Shown in pieces: positions 10,524-22,239 of a stretch of 64,000 nt of DNA. This stretch comes from Rheum nobile (Eukaryota; Streptophyta; Magnoliopsida; Caryophyllales; Polygonaceae). Location: assembly GCA_027886185.1 (NCBI GenBank), contig WOAB01000052.1, positions 558,001 to 622,000 of the forward strand, in the 5' to 3' direction. The translations under genes were made by a program, and so were the position numbers. Within the stretch, counting starts at the first letter, position 1. The number at the start of each line of letters is the position of its first letter. The notes beneath the pieces were generated by a model. The model made no database searches and was not told the DNA's origin. It was given only the letters and a program-made list of their open reading frames with translations.

Positions 10524-12423
10524 ATAAGTTTATGCTTGACATGCAAAAGCTCAAAATTAAACATGCTTTAAAATTTAAGCAAATGCACATTTTATTCAAA
10601 TTAAGTTTGTCCCTAGTGAATAAAATGATTCTAAGACCCTATCTCAGCTAAAACCCAAGCGTACTTTGGCACTTCCTCAAGTCTTATGTGATCAAGGTAA
10701 GTAACATTACTAATTAAAACTCCTTATAATTCTTGGTTGATGGCCTATATCTTATGTTAGGCTCATCTCTATGCCTCAAGATCCAAAACTTTGCATTTTG
10801 GTCTCTTGTTGAGTATAACCATATCAAGGTTTATGAATCCCTTATATAGATCCACCCTCACTATCCTAAGGTCAAAGAAGGACACCTCGCTTTGGCGAAA
10901 CCTATCCAACGAATTCCAAGGGCCTCATGGATTATGACATGGAAAGACAATACCTCAATATTCTTTTAGGGACTTAAGCATGCAATGGTTGTCTATCTAC
11001 TAGTGAACAAAATAGCATAAACAAACAATCATGCAAGACTTCAAATAATAAAGCATTCAAAATGCAATAATTAAATGTGATCCTAGTATGACCTCTAAAA
11101 ACCGAAATTAAAGATCTAATCTTCATGGGTCTTGTACATCATGGATCTCCATCATTGGTACCCTTCATGGATCTCCATCCTTAGTCTTCTTAGGATCTTC
11201 TCTTCTTGTATTACATAATTTTCTAAATAATCTAATTTCTGAAAATTAAATTACAAAAATACATAACGATACACAGATCATGTACAAAAAAACATAACGA
11301 TAAGCAAATCGTATTTTCTATCCTAAAATGGGCCATACTAGTCACCTCATGCAAGCAATAATATCATAATATTAAATCATGCATGCAATAATAATATCAA
11401 ATCTTATCAATAATATTAATCTAATTAATAACAATAATCAATTTAAATAATATTAAACAAATACTATTAAATTAAATAAATCATCTCATGAGATAAATAA
11501 TTCAATATCAATATCTTAATTCAAATAAAATCAATATATAGAATTAATCATAATTAATCATTAAAAAACATTATTGGATAAGATACGAATAAGCAAGATA
11601 AGATATCAAATATCCTTATCTTAATCTAGTGGGATTCTTTCCCTAACAACTTTTAGAAAATTATATTATAGATAATATCAAATATTATCCAATTGGGCAA
11701 AAAAGATCTTATCTTAATCTTTTAGGAAAATATCCTAAAATATAAACTCTACCCAAACGGGCCGAGTCGCGCCCGAGCCCAGCCCCAGACCAGCCAACGC
11801 CCACCGAACCACGCAGCCACCTCTGCGGACCGACCCCGAGCCTAGCCCGGACCAGGTCATGCATGCCAAACCGCGGCTCCCACTACAGACCAACCCCAAG
11901 CCCATGCACGGACCGGACTGAGCCAATCCCACCGAGCCACACCTAAGTCGTGGTTCTGTCGCGCAGACCCGGGCAAACCCGCGCACACCAGTCGCGGTCC
12001 GCACCACCTGGACCCATCCCGTATGAGCCAGGGTGTATGCTGAACCATATCCGATCCGGTTCGGTCCCCTTTTTTTCTTTAGAACTTTATGTATGAAACA
12101 ATTTCATACAAAACAGAATTGTGGAAAAAACAAAATTTAGGGGATTGATCCATCTTATTGAAAATCAAAATTTTCATCTAATGATTTAAAACATGCCAAA
12201 ATCATATCTCTTGCATAATTAAATCACATGAATAAAGTAAGGGTAGAACAATTTTACAAGCATATTTATTTATAAAGTTCTTCAACTTTACTAATCCAAT
12301 CAATAAAAATTAGAATTTTAATCATGCAAATTAACCTATATATCAATTTACCACTTAATTTGAATCAAGACATGCATCAAAATTAACTCTTTTAATATTT
12401 TGATCCTATCAATTTATACAAGA
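10524..12423 (-). other. Long leader of copia 2 between primer-binding site and gag
   Basis: About 1.9 kb of mostly AT-rich untranslated DNA with no conserved domain. A sharply GC- and C-rich block occupies 11755-12060, and ORFs there (90 and 63 codons on the minus strand) have arbitrary composition. Such a long leader is larger than usual for copia elements. Confidence 0.6.
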
Positions 12424-12438
12424 GGCTCATGATACCAC
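12424..12438 (-). promoter_or_regulatory. Primer-binding site of copia 2
   Basis: Directly inside the 5' LTR, the minus strand reads gTGGTATCATGAGCC. This resembles the 3' end complement of initiator tRNA-Met (TGGTATCAGAGC), the usual primer of copia minus-strand cDNA synthesis. Confidence 0.85.
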
Positions 12439-13158
12439 TGTTGGGATTTAGATGCGTATAAGCGGAATTTCATAAAACTATTTTCCAGCATCTAATAAGG
12501 ATCTCATGCATGAATCAATAGGGATCAAGTAAAAGTAGAGTTACATACTTTTTGATGCGAATCAAAATGCTCCGGCAGAGTTTCAGCGAAGATCGAAAGC
12601 CCCAAGTGTGGCTTCTCTACTTGGTCCACACAAGTCTGGAATTTGGATCGCCTTGGTGTCGTCTGTTAGAACGAACGAACGAAAGGCATGAGCTTTGCTT
12701 GCACTGGGAGGGCCGACCGTCTAGTAGGGTTAAGTAGTTATGGCTTTCGCTTTAGGAAGCCATTACTTATAAGATCATATCTTATCTTTAGTAATAGATA
12801 TAATATCTTTATATTGTATCTATATCTTCTAATAAGATTCCATTTTATCTAGTTATTATTAATAGTAACTCTTATCTATCAATAATAAAAGCCAATCTCC
12901 CAATTTAGCCATAGGGCCGAAATTTCATGTCACACATGGGCTTCTGGTTCAGTTTGATCCAGCCCGATAACTCTATGTGTCTGACCTAATAAGACCCGGT
13001 TATTATAGCCATGTACCTAACCCGATTAAGTCCATTAATCGTAGTTGGCTTCTAGCAAAGCACTACGATCCCTAAAATATTCGGATTGTAAATCTCCATT
13101 AATAGTCATATTCCATGTTCGGTAATTGCACATTTGATTAAAGGACACGAATCCTTCA
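12439..13158 (-). repeat. 5' LTR of copia 2 (720 bp)
   Basis: Intact LTR bordered by the primer-binding site on the left and by TSD tatct (13159-13163) on the right. On the minus strand it begins TGAAGGATTC and ends CCCAACA. It matches the interrupted left LTR along its whole length. Confidence 0.94.
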
Positions 13159-14001
13159 TATCTTGATATAAATGACATCAATTCTACATTCCTACCTCAG
13201 TGAGGAATATTACTCGCTCGCTTATGACTATACATGATTCATTTACATGGTTGTTGTTAGACTAGAGTTTATCCACATAAACTCCAGATGTGACATTTTT
13301 ATAACTAGTTTATAAAGCTCATCCGTTGTAATGAATTAGGTTTGACCTTCACTTAAGAGGAGCCTAGTGTTTACCTTGTATAAAAAAAGCTATCATCTAT
13401 TTTCGCGTGTTCTAATTTAACATTTAAAAAACAATTTCAGTTGTAAAAATGATATGCTGGAAGATCCGAAAAATGGGAGAGATTTGAAGGGGGAATGACC
13501 ACGATCCACCACGGCTCTTCCCATTCCATTCACGATCCATCTCAACATCGTTGATTGCTCCCGCTCTCCATTAACTTCCAGTTGCATTTATGACAACGAT
13601 GGCATCCTTGCTACGACTTGTTCCTTGCATTCCAAGGACCTCAAGTTTGATCGATGCTAGTGATGGATTTTCATCACATATCCATTCACTTGTGCGCTCC
13701 AACATCCTTTGATTGCATCAATGACAATAATGGTGTCTCGTCACACTTTAATTTGATATTGTGCTCTAGCGTCCTTGCCTCCTTGGGGTGCATCGATGAC
13801 AATGATGGTCTCTTATCATAAATTCATTCTCTCTTGTGTTCCAGCATCCTTGGGGTACGTCGATGAAGATAATGACTTCCAAGATGTATGTATCCATATG
13901 TAGTACCATAAAAATCCCAAGGAGTGGACTCTTGGGAAAAGCCTCAATGAAAACAAAGTTAGTTGAGGCCTGCAACTTGATGAAAATATATGTAGAAGAA
14001 G

Positions 14002-14066
14002 TGCATGAAGAAATCCTTAAAGAGGATGACTGCTTGAAGAATCCATGGATAAATGAAAATTTTGAA
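14002..14066. repeat. 65-bp direct repeat, copy 1
   Basis: Nearly identical to 14176-14240, starting tgcatgaagaaatcc and ending gaaaattttgaa. The two copies are 174 bp apart in the same direction and differ at one base by eye. Confidence 0.88.
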
Positions 14067-14175
14067 TTTAAAGATCTTGAAATAATGCTTGAGAAGTGAT
14101 GAACTTGGAGAGCTTGAAATGATGTTGTTGATGGATGAAGCATTTAAAAGATCTTAAGTTCTTGAGGAGGATGGA

Positions 14176-14240
14176 TGCATGGAGAAATCCTTAAAGAGGA
14201 TGACTGCTTGAAGAATCCATGGATAAATGAAAATTTTGAA
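14176..14240. repeat. 65-bp direct repeat, copy 2
   Basis: Second copy of the 14002-14066 repeat (tgcatggagaaatcc...). The downstream sequence diverges at once, which suggests a local segmental duplication. Confidence 0.88.
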
Positions 14241-15221
14241 GGGCGGATTCTAGCTCCCTTTGACCTTTGAGATCTTCTACAAGACTATTTTCCAACTTCT
14301 AGCGTCGAAAAAAGTCCCATTCGAATCGATTTTCCATCACCTTATATAGGAGAGGAGTATTGATGCTAATGAGGTGTTATGTGTTAGTGAGGCATTTCTT
14401 GTTGACCTATATTTGTATGGGTACGACTTACTTTTATCTTGTACTTTCATCATGCTCTACCACACTGCTTTTGAGGCTTTGTGTGTATGGACACACTATT
14501 CTTGTTTTTTTATGATCACACCACTTTTCTCTAGATCATCTTCGTCCTTTAGCATCTACTATTTCCTTTTATTATGGCGACTTTGCAGGTCTCTCTTTGT
14601 CGATTATTGCAATCACCATTCTTTCTGATTTATTGCTAAGGCATGGTGGCATATTCAGTGAGAGCATCAATGTCATGATACGATTGTGTTTTGTGATGAT
14701 TCTTGTGGCTGAGACTGTAATTTTTAAGAAGTCTCAATTGGTGCTCATGTGACATCATGGTCTATCATGGGAGCAATGTCATTGATGCTCGAAGTTAAAA
14801 TAGAGCTATCTTGGTTGTAGCCATGATGGAGGTTCTGATCATGGTTATTGATGCTTTATCCCCTCTTGAGGCAACTCTAATCGAGGCCGTCATAGAGGTT
14901 ATAATCGATATCCTCGATGTTTGGTCATTTGTTTGAGTGGGTGTAGTCCTAACCATGATGTTAGTGATGATCATTGTCATTGTTGTCTAGATTTATTTTG
15001 AGGTAGTTATGATCAAGGTCACCATGGAAGTTCCATCGATGTCATCAATGTTTCTCATTTCCTTACAATAATTGCGATTGTTTTGTTATTGATCTTGATG
15101 GTTGTCTTAAAGCCATTGACTGCCTTTTATGGGTTTTACACGTGTCACGCTTAGTAATGGCCATGTGTGGACCCCAATTTTCACATCATCATGGCCTAGT
15201 AAGTAGTAAGGCTTTATGGTT

Positions 15222-16447
15222 TTAGTGTATTGGTCGGCCACACATAGAGACCGTCTTTGTTGGACCGGTTAGGAGGGGCACCCGGGTTTCGAGATCCTTC
15301 ACACAAAAGGAAGTAGGTGTGAATTTAACTAAAGCTTGGTTATCGTGACAAAATTTGTTGACGAAAATAAGATTACGAAGAGAGGTGGGGGAGTGGAGGA
15401 CACGAGATAGAGAGAAAGAATGAGTTGGAGAGGGAAGAGATGTCAAACCGGTGTTGGTGACGAGCATACCCGAGCCGTTGGCCGTAACGATTTAATCAGT
15501 ACCATCATAGGGGTACTGGATGGATAGGTTGTTTAGGTCATTGGTATGAGGTGAGTTGCCCTAGTGTCAAGGAGCCAGGGAGCGGTTGGAGTGGTGGTAG
15601 TGTTGGCAGAATAGGCTTGAGAAGCGGGTTGTTGTGGGCATGGGTGGTTTGATTGTGGGGTGTTGTTTTTGGATGGCAAAGCATCGAGAGAGAGAGTGGC
15701 CTTGAGTGCCACATCATTAACATCGGCCAAGGTAGGGTTTTGGTGGAGTGCGAGAGGATGAGGCTGATGACGGGGGAAAGCATGGTAGAGGATTGGGCTG
15801 ATGAGATTGGCGGGATGAGGCGGTTTTGGAAATAGCGGGAAAGGAGGAGGGTGGGCTTTTGTGTTTGAGGCTAAGTTCCTTGGTGATGAGTTTCTCCAAC
15901 AACTCGTCAAAAGACATAGGATTGTCACGTGAATGCATGACATCGATGACATATTGATAGTTAGTGTCAAGACTATCGAGAATATGATCGGTGACATCTT
16001 TGGGGTCCATGGGTTTGTCGAGCAAGGCAAGTTCATCAATAATACGCTTGATAGCTTGCATATAATCCACTATGGATAAGCTACCCTTTCTGGTGTGCTT
16101 CAGTTGATCCTTCACTTGTTTGATATGCCCGTGAGTCAGTCAAGCATAAGTGCGAGCTAAGAGGTCTCATGCTTGTTGGGCCGTAGAAGTATTGGAAAGG
16201 AGGACGCTAATGGGAGCCGACACAGTGCCGACCAAGGCGCCAAGACAAGCTTGTCTTGGTGAGTCCACGAAAAAATCACAGAGTTGGGCAAAGAGCCACC
16301 TTCTTTAGGAATGGTTACAACGGGAGCCGGATGCGAACCATCAATGAATTTGATGAGACCAAAGCCAATGAGGACTGCTTCAACTTGGAGCTTCCAAGCG
16401 AGATAATTGATAGGTGTGAGTTTGGCAATTTGGGGAAACGAAACCAC
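15222..16447 (-). pseudogene. Ale-like copia gag and partial protease
   Basis: Gag starts at 16447 (MVSFPQIAKLTPINYL) and continues, after a disrupted stretch at 16120-16157, through 15717-16115. It then shifts frame into a Pro/Ser/Thr-rich linker and the protease: PWLLDTRATH with the catalytic Gly replaced by Arg (DTG to DTR), then the ORF 15222-15467. The CCHC knuckle normally found between gag and protease is not visible. Integrase, RT and RNase H are absent. In an active element gag forms the particle and the protease matures it; here both are broken. Confidence 0.85.
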
Positions 16448-16574
16448 AACTAAGGGCTAGGAGGGCTCGTGTTCATTGGGAGCGTGTTGGAGTCTTGGAG
16501 AAGGGTGCGACAACCATGGAGACGAGGAACTAGGGTTTGAAAAAAAAAATAGAGGATTTGCTGCTCAACTGCCA

Positions 16575-16759
16575 TTTAGAGATTGAGACAATTGTGGGAA
16601 AGCATAATTCGTGTATTCATACGTAGAAGGTATATATACATACAATAGATATGTGCTAAGTAGAAAACCCTAGTGTGTTGTACAAGTAATATCCTAAAAG
16701 GATAAATACTGAGACTAGAAGATAATATTAACATATACAAGATAATTCATTTCCTAACA
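16575..16759 (-). repeat. 5' LTR of the Ale-like copia (about 185 bp)
   Basis: The minus strand starts TGTTAGGAAATG at 16759 and runs to about 16575 (TCTCAATCTCTAA). It is followed by a degraded primer-binding site (ATGGCAGTTGAGCAG). It contains TATA-like tatatatac words. Such short LTRs are usual for Ale elements. The inner border is approximate. Confidence 0.72.
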
Positions 16760-17210
16760 TTTAGTATCTTTCCAAATGGGCCATCCAAAACTCGTTTCCA
16801 ATCCACAGGGGTTAGTTTCTTTTCTATCTCACTAACAAACGATACCCTCACATTAATGTTAATTTTGTCATAGAAAGGTTCCCCTCTTTGTAATACATTT
16901 ATATATTCTGCAAACACATACAAACTCCAAATTTTCAAATGGAAACATTTACGGAGGTTGATAGGATGCCAGATTTAGAAAAATTTACATCTCTTTAAAG
17001 GCTATGAATTTTTTGACCTTTGATCCTTTAGACTTTTTCTCTACTAATTTCAATGTCGACTTTGCCTCTTTTGATTTTGCATCTAAGCTTCTGGATTTTG
17101 CTTTCCCAAATTTTTTCTCACCCTCTGACTTCAATTTTTTAACTTTGCTTTTCACTGTGTCTTTCTTCTTCCGGTCTTGAGCGTCCTCTTCCTTTTTTCA
17201 CCAACTTTCT
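16747..17210 (-). pseudogene. DUF1985-type gene, N-terminal fragment
   Basis: On the minus strand, a Lys/Glu-rich exon (about 16990-17210: KKEEDAQDRKKKDTVK and KSKVKKLKSEGEKK) is followed, after a short non-coding gap, by 16747-16938. That piece ends KKLTPVDWKRVLDGPFGKIL. The same signature (NTLTSADWQTVLQGPFGPI after one frameshift correction) occurs at about 43270-43330 in MULE-B. The product belongs to plant DUF1985 proteins, which are commonly carried with Ulp1-like proteases by MULE transposons. It is cut off by the Ale-like LTR at 16759. A basic N-terminus suggests nuclear targeting, which is inferred. Confidence 0.6.
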
Positions 17211-18349
17211 TCAATCGGACTCGAATCCTTACCGCTTCTTAAAATCACCATAGAATTTCTAAGGGTTTTCAAAGAGTAGTCTTTTACGACAGCTTACAAC
17301 AATGAAGTTTCGAAAGAAAACAAGTATGGATAACAACGGAGTTTTAAAAATATCGTCTTTGAAAGATTACAAAGCTTGACATGGACGATAATGGCTCAGG
17401 AGGAATTTCAAGTTTTGGAGGGAACTTTAGGGTGGTTGTTCGTGGGTTTGGTTTTCATATGAAGTTGTCGGGGGGATAACCTGTTATTCCCAAAATGTAT
17501 TTTTATTTCAAAATTTGATTTTTCAAAGATTGAAAATTGGGAAATTCTTAGAAAATATTTTTGTTTATCTTTTTTAGAATCCAAAATAATGAAAATAAAA
17601 CTTAAAAAAAACATTTACATTTTTCTCAAAAATTAGAAATTCGGAGGGGTGGGCATATGTCATGTGTGCTATTGTTTTAGACTTTTTTGTCTGGAAAAAT
17701 ACATGCTCAGTGGTGGATCTAGAAATTTGTAGGGAAGGGGTGGATTTTTTTAACATTTTGCTCATTCTATTCTATTCACACTTAAATCTGACACTTGTAA
17801 CTTAAAATTAGCAAAATATAGACATCCATCATATTTGCATTACACCCTTAGTCCATGAATTTAGGAATTAGCACTCATGCCTAATTTTTATTACATGGGT
17901 ACCTATTTCGGGGTAAAATGGTCCAAAATAATTGCAACAATGCCCAAGGTCCCTATTGTCAGATTTTACAGAAAAAGATAAATTCATTTTTCAATTTCCA
18001 TTTTCTTTTGGTTGTTTTTGGATTATAAAAAGAAATATCTAATAATATATTTTTTTGTTTACCCTTTTGTTTTAATAATATCCTATAACTAATTTACCTT
18101 TTTTTGTTACAAAGACTAAGCAACAGAATTATTACCCCCCAAAATCGTTCCCTTTCCTCCCCAACTTCCCTCCCAAAGCTTCTTCCCCATTAACTCTTCA
18201 CTGCTACTTATACAAGTTCCATCTTTCTCATCTCTCCATTGTTGCAACTTCCAGTTTCTTCAACCCGACATTCGCCGCCCTCCACTTTTTTTGATTCCCC
18301 CCTCTCTAAACCGAATCTCCATTGTTGCAACCTCTAAACCTCGTTAAAA
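17211..18349. other. Non-coding AT-rich stretch, probable MULE-A left end
   Basis: No gene is seen here. Around 17860-17970 short words (catgggtacct, caatgcccaaggtccc) resemble, in inverted orientation, sequence at about 30245-30345, the other side of MULE-A. The stretch 18160-18340 is C/T-rich like a plant 5' UTR leading into the Ulp1-type gene. Confidence 0.45.
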
Positions 18350-19498
18350 TGGCAGTGCTTAGAGACGGTAAAGAATCGAGCCCAATGAAGAACGAAGAGA
18401 AAAGGAAGAGAAAAGAAGACGACAACCAGGATCGAAAGAAGAAGAAGCAGAGAGACGAAGTGCAGGTGAAAGGGAAAAAAACTTTTGATAGGGAGAAACC
18501 CATGGATGGATGATGAAAGGTTAGTATCTCACGAATTTAATTATGTTGAAATATCTCATGGATTTAATTATGCCTTCATTCTTTTTCAGCTCTGAGCCAA
18601 GAGTTGGACTCATTGGTGAATCGCTGGACAAGGACTGGTTTCGGCTATTATTTGAACCAAAAGCTTGGTTGGATGATGGTATAAGTTACTTAGTTATGAT
18701 GTCAAACTAGTTAACTATTGGGATGTGTTGCAATGTCTGACAGAATGATTTTTATTTTTGAAGCAAATGGATGAAGTTTGTTGTTATATCCGTAAGGCGC
18801 TTCTGGAGAACCCTGCAGTCAAACATAAGGCCATAGTATTGGACATTTTATGGTCTGAAGATTATAATGCTGCATTGAAATACTATGTCAAACATGAAAT
18901 TGTTCCACATGAAACTCAACGTGCAGTTGAATACTTTAGGGGAGATAAGCCTGTATTGTATTGGTCTAGTTGGGATGATGTGGACTTCATTTATGCCCCT
19001 TACAACCTCCATAATCAACATTGGGTAGCTGTACAGATTGGTCTACAGCAATGGAAGATAAATGTATATAATTGTAATATGGATTTAAACATAAACATGG
19101 AGGTAGAGAACCTGGTGTTTGGGGTGAGCAAGTTTCTTCCTTACTTCATCAGGCAGTACCCGCCACTTGCCCATAAATTTGCACATCGGGGTACTGAGGA
19201 GTTTATATTTTCCAGAATTTAAGAAGTGAAGTAGAGCAAGCGCGGGTCAGTCAAAATATCATTACCCTATGTATATTAAACCAATTTTTGTATATACTTC
19301 ATCTAACTAACTTTGATGCATTTCTATTCGTAGTGGTGACTGTGGGGTGTACACTCTGAAACACATAGAGATGCTTAGTGCTGGTTGGACAAGTATTGAC
19401 GTTGTGGCAAACAAATTTATCGACGACTTTAGGAGGGATATGGCTCACAACGTGTTTGACGGGGTGTGGAGGTCGAACATAAGGAACCCCGAGGTTTA
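18350..19498 (+). pseudogene. Ulp1-like (C48) cysteine protease, transposon cargo
   Basis: Apparent exons: a Lys/Glu-rich start at 18350 (MAVLRDGKESSPMKNEEKRK); about 18590-18680 (DWFRLLFEPKAWLDDG, followed by gtataag); 18764-19219 (QMDEVCCYIRKALLENPAV...); and 19334-19498 (GDCGVYTLKHIEML...). These match the C-terminal catalytic domain of Ulp1/SENP proteases, which cleave SUMO-like modifiers in the nucleus. His is present at residue 88 of the 18758 frame (NQHWVAVQI) and Cys in GDCGVY. The Asp position reads Asn (VYNCN, residue 105). The last intron does not join in frame with a normal donor, and a TAA closes the third exon. No DUF1985 domain is visible between the basic exon and the protease. 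Probably inactive. Confidence 0.72.
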
Positions 19499-19559
19499 AA
19501 TTGGATGTTTGGATAATTTTATTGAGGTTGAACATTTTGTTCAAAAACATTAGGTTCTT

Positions 19560-19901
19560 GGTGGTTTGGATGATATTTGTTTAGTTTACGCACAATGTTA
19601 TGACAACTTGAACAAAAAGCATACATGACAGGCTTACTTAAATGGCATGATAGGATACGTTCCATTTAAGTGCCAATTCATACTCGATCAAAGTAGATGT
19701 GGTAGTTAAGTTCCAGTTAAATGGCAGTTATGTGTCAATTAAATGACAGTTAAATGGAAGTTACATGGCAGTTAAATGGTAGTTGTGTAAAAAAATATAC
19801 ATTAACTTTATAATATACATATTATAAAGTAGTATGACAGGATGAGTGTAAGAGGGATGTGGGATGTCTGTTAATTCCGAAATATCATTGACTTTTGCTT
19901 T
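19560..19901. other. Short repeat-rich spacer after the Ulp1 gene
   Basis: No gene. From about 19690 to 19785 the phrase agttaaatggcagtt recurs four or five times with small changes, spaced by about 20 bp. Confidence 0.6.
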
Positions 19902-19906
19902 CATGT

Positions 19907-20829
19907 TGTTGAATTCCTTAGGTTTTGATGGTAACAAACATTCAACTAATATGGGTACTAAGTGTTTCAGGAACAAAGACAGTTGTTATATGGAACCATT
20001 GCAGCAAAGGATCGCAGAGGGAACAAAGCTCTGTTCATGTGCTTTGTTACCTCTCAAGGAACATCAGTGACGAACAAGATCAAGCTGCGAATGGAAGGAA
20101 GATATCCAGCGTGAAGATTATGGAAACTTTCCTAGAAGAATCACGCGGTCAAAGGATAGGATTTCGGCTGGAAGGATCTCGCCGAAAAGAAGATTTGGAG
20201 AGAGAATCCGAATGTGTTATCTTAGGAAAACTTTCCTAAGATAATATATTTGGAGAGAGAAGAATCTTATCTTAATCCGTTAATGTTATCTTAGGAATTA
20301 TTTCCTTAGATAATATCGGTTGTTAAGATAATATTCTTCAAATCAATTAATATCATCTTGTTACCAAGTTTAGGAAGATAGGATTATCTTGTTATGATTA
20401 GGGTTTGGTTGAGTTGTATTTATATGGGAATGTGGGATTCATTTCTATGTAACCACGACGACGAAGAACGAAGAACCGAGAGCATTCAGTTAAGAAGAAA
20501 AAGAGAGTGAAGAGTTTGTGAGTCTTTGAGGGTTGAGTTCGATTCATCATTGTAGAAGAGGTTTCAAATCTAGGTGGGAAGTCTAGGGTTTGGAGTCCAG
20601 GATACAAGTGTAATCGAACAAGAAATCAATAAGACAAGTAGACGCTTCAAAATCCTCTCAAGCGGAAGCTTGAAGGTAGTGGTTTTTCCTTGATTAGCTA
20701 GTTTTGCTAATTGGGGTTTCCACTATACATTGTGAGTTTGTTCGTTATCTTTCTTGCTATATTATTCCGTTGTGCCTTCTGTGGGAACAAAGCCTTTGTT
20801 CCCTCAGACGTAACTCTAACGATCCAACA
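19907..20829 (+). repeat. 5' LTR of the SIRE-like element (923 bp)
   Basis: Contains a TATA-like tatttatat at 20417-20425, so transcription would start near 20450. It has a perfect hairpin with 13-bp arms at 20217-20244 (TTATCTTAGGAAA, loop ac), followed by looser copies of the same word near 20287. A perfect 21-nt palindromic site lies at 20783-20803 (GGGAACAAAG, c, CTTTGTTCCC). Only about three differences from the 3' LTR were noticed. Confidence 0.95.
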
Positions 20830-20831
20830 AT

Positions 20832-20843
20832 TGGTATCAGAGC
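20832..20843 (+). promoter_or_regulatory. Primer-binding site of the SIRE-like element
   Basis: TGGTATCAGAGC lies two bases after the 5' LTR and is complementary to the 3' end of initiator tRNA-Met, the standard primer for copia reverse transcription. Confidence 0.93.
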
Positions 20844-20885
20844 CTGGTGCTCTAGATTGTTTTCGTTACCGACTTTGCAGAAAAG

Positions 20886-22232
20886 ATGTCATCGTCAAGC
20901 AATGCCTCCGTCGATAACCACAAGATGGACAAGAAAGGATAAGAGAAGGCTCAAAGCATTGCTTTAAAGGTTGTTCGTGCCTTTGACTGGTCTCAAGTCG
21001 AAGACGAAGAGGAGGATGGTGATGAAGATGTGGCTCTCTTCACTAGAGCAATGAAGAAGATTTGGTCTCGAAATAAGGGCACCCCTCATTCCTCCGAAGG
21101 GAACAAAGACATGAAGGATGTCGTTTGTTACCACTGTCAAAACAAAGGACATTTTCCCAAAAACTGTTTCAAGAAAAAGGCAGGTCTTCCTCAGATTCGT
21201 GAAGGGGAACAAGCAATGATTGCTACATGGGGTGATTCCGACTCAGATGATGAAGAATTCTCTCGTTCTAGGAATGTCTGCTTGGTGGCCTTAGAAGATC
21301 ATGACAAATCAAAAGGTGGCATGAAAGGAACTGAGGTAAGTGAATCTGAACTCATCTCTAGCCTGAAAAGGAAGTCAAAAGAAAGCTTAATTTTCTTCAT
21401 TAAGAAGCTTGTTCATGAGAATAGTCTTTTCAGTGAGCAGATTGAAGAAAATGATGAATCGATCTCAAGTTTGATCGAGGAAAACAAAGGGTGGGTAGAA
21501 AAAGTGTTCAAACTTGAGAAAGCTTCATCCTCTTCTCCAAGTCCTTGCAATGAGTGTCCCAAACTCACTGAGAAGATCACATCTTTGGAATCTTCTGTTT
21601 CCTCACTTGAGTCCGAGTCTTTAATGATAAAACTTGGAAATGCAAAACTGTCTAGTGATCTAACCAAACTCAGTGAGGAACAGAAGGACAAGCCAAAAGG
21701 TATTGTGTTTGTTGCAGCCAAGAATGAAAAGAAGACAGAAAAGAAAGAAGTACATCGCTTTCGAATTGGGTATCAACCTAAGCTTCCTGTTGATGGCACT
21801 AAGTCTAAACATCCTGGAGTCGAAGGAAAACAGTCAACGCAAGAAAATGGGGAAAGTTCCTCGAGGAGGAACAATCACAAAGATTGCTCAAATTCGACTG
21901 ATGGGAACAAGGCTTGGTACCATGGACAAAAAGCTCATTCCATTTGGTTGAAACAATCTCAAAGCGGTAAGTCCAATCATATTGATTTTCATTCTAGGAT
22001 TGCTAACAAAACAATTTGGCCTGGACAGAGCAAGTATGTTAATCTAAAGTGTCAAAGAGTATGTTGGTATTGTGGGCACTCTAGTCACTACAAACAAGAG
22101 TGCCTCCTGAAGAAACACAATGAGGAACTTGCTCGAACCACTAGGGAGAAAATGAATGCTAAACCTCTAGAAATCAAATATGTTTCTCCCATACCCAGAA
22201 AGCATAAGCTTGTCTGGGTTCGCAAAAACTAA
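20886..22232 (+). pseudogene. SIRE-like gag remnant with two zinc knuckles
   Basis: The frame starts MSSSSNASVDNHKMDKKG at 20886, meets a TAA at 20940-20942 and continues in the same frame to 22232; the open part from 21030 is 400 codons. It has CCHC knuckles at residues 33-46 (CYHCQNKGHFPKNC) and about 345-358 (CWYCGHSSHYKQEC). Between them lie an acidic patch and a Leu/Ser/Glu-rich likely coiled coil (about 90-215). The capsid (UBN2) domain that should follow the start is missing, so the TAA probably marks a deletion join. SIRE gag binds element RNA and forms particles. A long knuckle-only protein might still be expressed from an internal Met, but that is speculation. Confidence 0.82.
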
Positions 22233-22239
22233 CTCTTTC

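Larger units (their letters stand above)
3610..13158 (-). mobile_element. Complete Ty1/copia element 2 (minus strand) with 720-bp LTRs
   Basis: Two LTRs flank a copia gag-pol on the minus strand. The 5-bp duplication tatct lies outside both ends (3605-3609 and 13159-13163). The right LTR is 12439-13158 (720 bp). The left LTR is 3610-5819, which is also 720 bp once the 1,490 bp of solo LTR plus TSD are removed. The primer-binding site is the minus-strand reading of 12424-12438 (TGGTATCATGAG, resembling initiator tRNA-Met sites). The purine tract is the minus-strand reading of 5820-5834. By eye the LTRs differ at about 40 of 720 positions (about 6%), so the insertion is not recent. Confidence 0.95.
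13164..15214. other. Unassigned low-complexity region
   Basis: I see no convincing gene. The stretch 13600-13880 repeats variants of the phrase gcatcgatgacaatgatggt at least three times. The stretch 14660-15060 is rich in atcatggt and gatgatcat words. These look like decayed tandem repeats. Open frames at 13766-14143, 13836-14099, 14374-14628 and 14795-14980 have biased composition and no known motif. Confidence 0.5.
15215..16759 (-). mobile_element. Truncated Ale/Retrofit-like copia element
   Basis: A minus-strand copia fragment has its 5' LTR at the right, then gag, then part of the protease, and is lost beyond about 15215. The gag sequence style (YLAWKLQVEAVLIGFGL, QLKHTRKGSLSIVDYMQ, LDSLDTNYQYVID) is typical of the Ale/Retrofit lineage. 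It lies directly against a DUF1985-type gene fragment at 16747-17210, so it probably inserted in that gene and then lost its 3' part. Confidence 0.85.

Noticed and set aside
11735..12048. Minus-strand ORFs of 90 and 63 codons in the copia 2 leader
   Set aside because: Composition follows the GC-rich block. There is no known motif, and position in an untranslated leader makes coding unlikely.
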